DNA of 64,000 bases from Paenarthrobacter sp. JL.01a (GTDB lineage Bacteria; Actinomycetota; Actinomycetes; Actinomycetales; Micrococcaceae): assembly GCF_025452095.1 (NCBI RefSeq), contig NZ_CP104877.1:1674001-1738000 (forward strand). Reading direction: 5' to 3'. The translations under genes were made by a program, and so were the position numbers. How positions within the stretch are numbered: position 1 is the first letter of the stretch; each line of letters begins with the position of its first letter. Below, piece after piece: positions 61,572-64,000 of this stretch. The notes beneath the pieces were generated by a model. It searched no databases. It had not been told where the DNA came from and saw only the letters and a program-made list of their open reading frames with translations.

Positions 61572-61584
61572 AAAGCAGAACCCG

Positions 61585-62616
61585 ATGAGCAGGCGTGTAC
61601 TTGTCCTTGCCCACACTGGGCGGGAGGAATCGCTCCGCGCTGCATGGGATGCCTGCACGCAATTGCACTCGTCAGGTTTGGTTCCTGTGCTGCAGAAATC
61701 TGAACTTGCCGATATTGAACGCTTTTTCGGCGCTTTGGACACTCCCATTGAGATTTTGAACGACCACGTCAGCCTTGAGGACGTGGAGCTGGTCATGGTC
61801 CTTGGTGGTGACGGCACCATCCTGCGTGCTGCGGAACTGGTCCGCGAGGTTGATGTACCGCTGCTCGGAGTCAATTTGGGCCACGTTGGCTTTCTGGCCG
61901 AGAGCGAGCGGGCCGACCTCGCCCAGACGGTGGAGTGGATCGCGAGCCGCCAATACACGGTGGAAGAACGCATGACCATCGACGTCCAGGTGTGGATCAA
62001 GGGCCAGAAGATCTGGCACACGTGGGCGCTGAACGAGGCCGCCATCGAGAAGGCCAACCGGGAGCGGATGCTGGAGGTCGTCACCGAAGTCGATGAACGT
62101 CCGTTGACCTCCTTCGGCTGCGATGGCGTGGTGATGGCTACGCCTACGGGGTCCACGGCCTACGCTTTTTCGTCGGGCGGACCCGTGGTGTGGCCTGAGG
62201 TTGAGGCCCTGGTGATAGTCCCCATCAGTGCACACGCGCTCTTCGCCAAGCCTTTGGTGGTCTCCCCGCGATCCAAGCTCGCGGTCGAAATCATGAACCG
62301 GACCGATGCCCAGGGCGTTCTTTGGTGCGACGGGCGGCGGTCAGTGGACCTGCCTCCCGGGGCACGGGTGGAGGTAACCCGCTCCGCAACGCCTGTTCGG
62401 CTCGCACGGACCCACAAGACCCCGTTCTCGGCCAGGTTGGTCCGGAAGTTTGAACTTCCCATCCACGGATGGCGCGGCCCGGCCCCACGCAGCGGCGAAG
62501 TCCACACGGGTCCCATCCCGGTCATCAGAACCCTGTCACCGGCGCCTTTGCCGAGCCCGCGGGATGTCAATGCTCCCCGGGACGGTGACCCCTCCGACCC
62601 CACGAATGCGAAGTGA
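61585..62616 (+). CDS. nadK: NAD kinase
   Basis: 343 aa. Phosphorylates NAD to NADP. VMVLGGDGTILRAAELV (GGDG motif), GVNLGHVGFLAE and the NE/D pair WALNEAAIEKANRERM are diagnostic; SFGCDGVVMATPTGSTAYAFSSGGPVV follows. The C-terminal 50 residues are Pro/Gly-rich. Next gene recN starts 3 bp after the stop. Confidence 0.97.
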   Translation: MSRRVLVLAHTGREESLRAAWDACTQLHSSGLVPVLQKSELADIERFFGALDTPIEILNDHVSLEDVELVMVLGGDGTILRAAELVREVDVPLLGVNLGHVGFLAESERADLAQTVEWIASRQYTVEERMTIDVQVWIKGQKIWHTWALNEAAIEKANRERMLEVVTEVDERPLTSFGCDGVVMATPTGSTAYAFSSGGPVVWPEVEALVIVPISAHALFAKPLVVSPRSKLAVEIMNRTDAQGVLWCDGRRSVDLPPGARVEVTRSATPVRLARTHKTPFSARLVRKFELPIHGWRGPAPRSGEVHTGPIPVIRTLSPAPLPSPRDVNAPRDGDPSDPTNAK

Positions 62617-62619
62617 AGC

Positions 62620-64000
62620 ATGCTTGAAGAACTCCGAATCCGTGATCTCGGCGTCATCACCGACGCCGCCCTTCCCTTGGGCCCGGGCCTTAGCGTCGTC
62701 ACCGGCGAAACCGGCGCCGGCAAGACCATGGTGGTCACCGCCGTCGGGCTTCTCCTGGGTGCACGTTCGGACGCCGGCGCGGTTCGCAACGGCGCCAAGT
62801 CCGCCTCAGCCGAAGCGGTCCTGAAGCTCGATCCCGCCCACAGCGCCGTGGAACGCACCCGCGAAGCGGGCGGCGACGCGGAAGAGTACGACGGCGTGGC
62901 CGAGCTCCTGCTGGCCCGCACCGTCGGCGCGGATGGCCGCAGCCGTGCTTACGTCGGTGGTAGAACCGCACCGGTAGGCGTCCTTGCCGAACTGGGCGAG
63001 AGCCTGGTGGTGGTGCACGGACAGACGGACCAGATCCGTTTGAAAGGCGCCGCTGCACAGCGTCACGCACTGGATCGCTTCGCAGGGGGAACCTTGGCCA
63101 AGTCGCTGGGGGAGTACCAGGATCTTTACCGGCATTGGAAGGCGATCCAAACCGAACTTGAGACCCTGCGGACTGAGGCACGCGAGCGGCTGCGTGAGGC
63201 AGAGTCGCTGGACGCCGCCTTGACGGAGATCGATGAGATTGATCCCCAGCCAGGCGAGGACGAGACCCTCAAGGCGGAGGCGGTCAAACTCGCCAATGTC
63301 GAGGAACTGCGGATTGCCGCGGCGTCGGCGCATGAGTCCCTGATCGCCGAGGAGTTCGGTGAATCCGGCGATGCCACGTCCATGGTGGACGCAGCGAAGA
63401 GGACGCTTGAGCATGTGGCAGAGCACGATGAAACCCTCGGAGCCGCTGCGGCCAGGTTGGCTGAAGTGGGGTTCCTCCTCAATGACATTGCTGCTGAGCT
63501 CTCCAGCTACCAGGCCGCGCTGGACACCGAGGGCCCGGAACGGCTGTCCGAAATCGAGGAGCGCAGGGCTGCCCTCGCCAAGCTCATCCGCAAGTACGCT
63601 CCCAGCATTGACGAGGTGCTGGAGTGGGCGGCCACGGCGCGGAAAAGGCTGGATGAACTGCAGGACGATTCGAGCCGGATCGAATCCTTGGACGCCGAGG
63701 TGGCCTCTACGGAGGTGACGCTGCGCAAACTGGCCGCGGCCATCAGCAAGGCGCGTTCAAAGGCGGCCAAGGACCTGTCAGGGCGCGTCAGTGCTGAGCT
63801 GAAGGCCTTGGCCATGGCCGATGCCACCTTGGTGATTGAGGTGGAAAGCAGCGATGTCCTGGGGCCGTGGGGGACCGACGAGATCGCCTTCCTCCTCCAG
63901 CCGCACTCCGGCGCTCCCGCGCGCCCCCTGGGCAAGGGAGCTTCGGGAGGTGAACTGTCCAGGGTCATGCTTGCCATCGAGGTTGTCCTCGCAGCGGTGG
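62620..64000 (+). CDS. recN: DNA repair protein RecN (3' end outside window)
   Basis: First 460 residues of the SMC-like repair ATPase, from the ATG at 62620. Walker [20 protein letters not shown] at residues 29-47, the VHGQTDQ loop, long coiled-coil arms (about 160-380) and the start of the C-terminal head (GKGASGGELSRVMLAIEVVLAA, signature motif). RecN acts at double-strand breaks. It follows nadK by 3 bp; no SOS box is seen within the upstream genes. Confidence 0.96.
   Translation, partial: MLEELRIRDLGVITDAALPLGPGLSVVTGETGAGKTMVVTAVGLLLGARSDAGAVRNGAKSASAEAVLKLDPAHSAVERTREAGGDAEEYDGVAELLLARTVGADGRSRAYVGGRTAPVGVLAELGESLVVVHGQTDQIRLKGAAAQRHALDRFAGGTLAKSLGEYQDLYRHWKAIQTELETLRTEARERLREAESLDAALTEIDEIDPQPGEDETLKAEAVKLANVEELRIAAASAHESLIAEEFGESGDATSMVDAAKRTLEHVAEHDETLGAAAARLAEVGFLLNDIAAELSSYQAALDTEGPERLSEIEERRAALAKLIRKYAPSIDEVLEWAATARKRLDELQDDSSRIESLDAEVASTEVTLRKLAAAISKARSKAAKDLSGRVSAELKALAMADATLVIEVESSDVLGPWGTDEIAFLLQPHSGAPARPLGKGASGGELSRVMLAIEVVLAAV

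Overview
The window is about 64 kb of high-GC actinobacterial chromosome. The 16S rRNA sequence, gene order and codon use point to Micrococcaceae, most likely an Arthrobacter/Paenarthrobacter-type soil bacterium; this is judged by eye, without an alignment. Nearly all of it is core chromosome, and no prophage, insertion sequence, CRISPR array or tRNA gene was seen. Both ends cut a gene: a DinG-type helicase at the left and recN at the right.

Layout. 1-3400: DNA-damage block (DinG-like helicase, lexA, divergent LysM protein) with LexA-type boxes. 3472-9241: histidine genes hisC-hisB-hisH-(52-aa membrane ORF)-priA, then an SseB-like protein and an MFS transporter. 9325-13117: DUF1844 protein, then infC-rpmI-rplT and an rRNA methyltransferase; infC appears to start at AUU, IF-3 has a long Ala/Pro/Glu tail, and L20 carries an extra C-terminal domain. 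13218-19966: CDF transporter, MFS transporter, MutT-like Nudix enzyme, a radical-SAM protein with its own SOS box, pyrrolidone-carboxylate peptidase, a SIMPL protein, a small HExxH protein and an LppM-like lipoprotein. 20136-23743: pheS-pheT. 23921-26958: secreted V8-like protease, an unrecognised membrane protein and a two-module Lrp-type regulator. 27012-32951: Sfp-type phosphopantetheinyl transferase, M1 metallopeptidase and a Pls/PosA-type single-module NRPS whose binding pocket reads like a lysine code. 33071-35210: quinone oxidoreductase and fatty acid desaturase. 35380-44016: complete arginine cluster argCJBDFRGH. 44094-51224: mycothiol-dependent-type enzyme, a 434-bp repeat array, two alkylation-repair glycosylases, a HelD-like helicase and tyrS. 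51984-57427: rRNA operon 16S-23S-5S. 57704-64000: RG-rich repeat protein, HAD phosphatase, small ORF, tlyA, nadK, recN.

How the genes work together. The LexA boxes link repair (lexA, the radical-SAM protein) with a putative envelope-acting division inhibitor. The arg cluster contains every step from N-acetylglutamyl phosphate to arginine plus its repressor, with ArgR-like boxes over the argC promoter. The PPTase could activate the carrier domain of the NRPS, and the M1 peptidase encoded 11 bp downstream could trim or degrade the polymer, so 27.0-33.0 kb reads as a compact poly-amino-acid (possibly polylysine) system. Many genes (hisC, mutT, pcp, argC, tyrS and others) have a TAnnnT hexamer 7-8 nt before the start codon and look leaderless.

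The most unusual items are the Pls-type locus, the two-armed 32/33-bp repeat array with a second copy 6 kb away, the L20 fusion, the AUU start of infC, the nested palindromes before the protease, and the RG-rich repeat protein after the rRNA operon.
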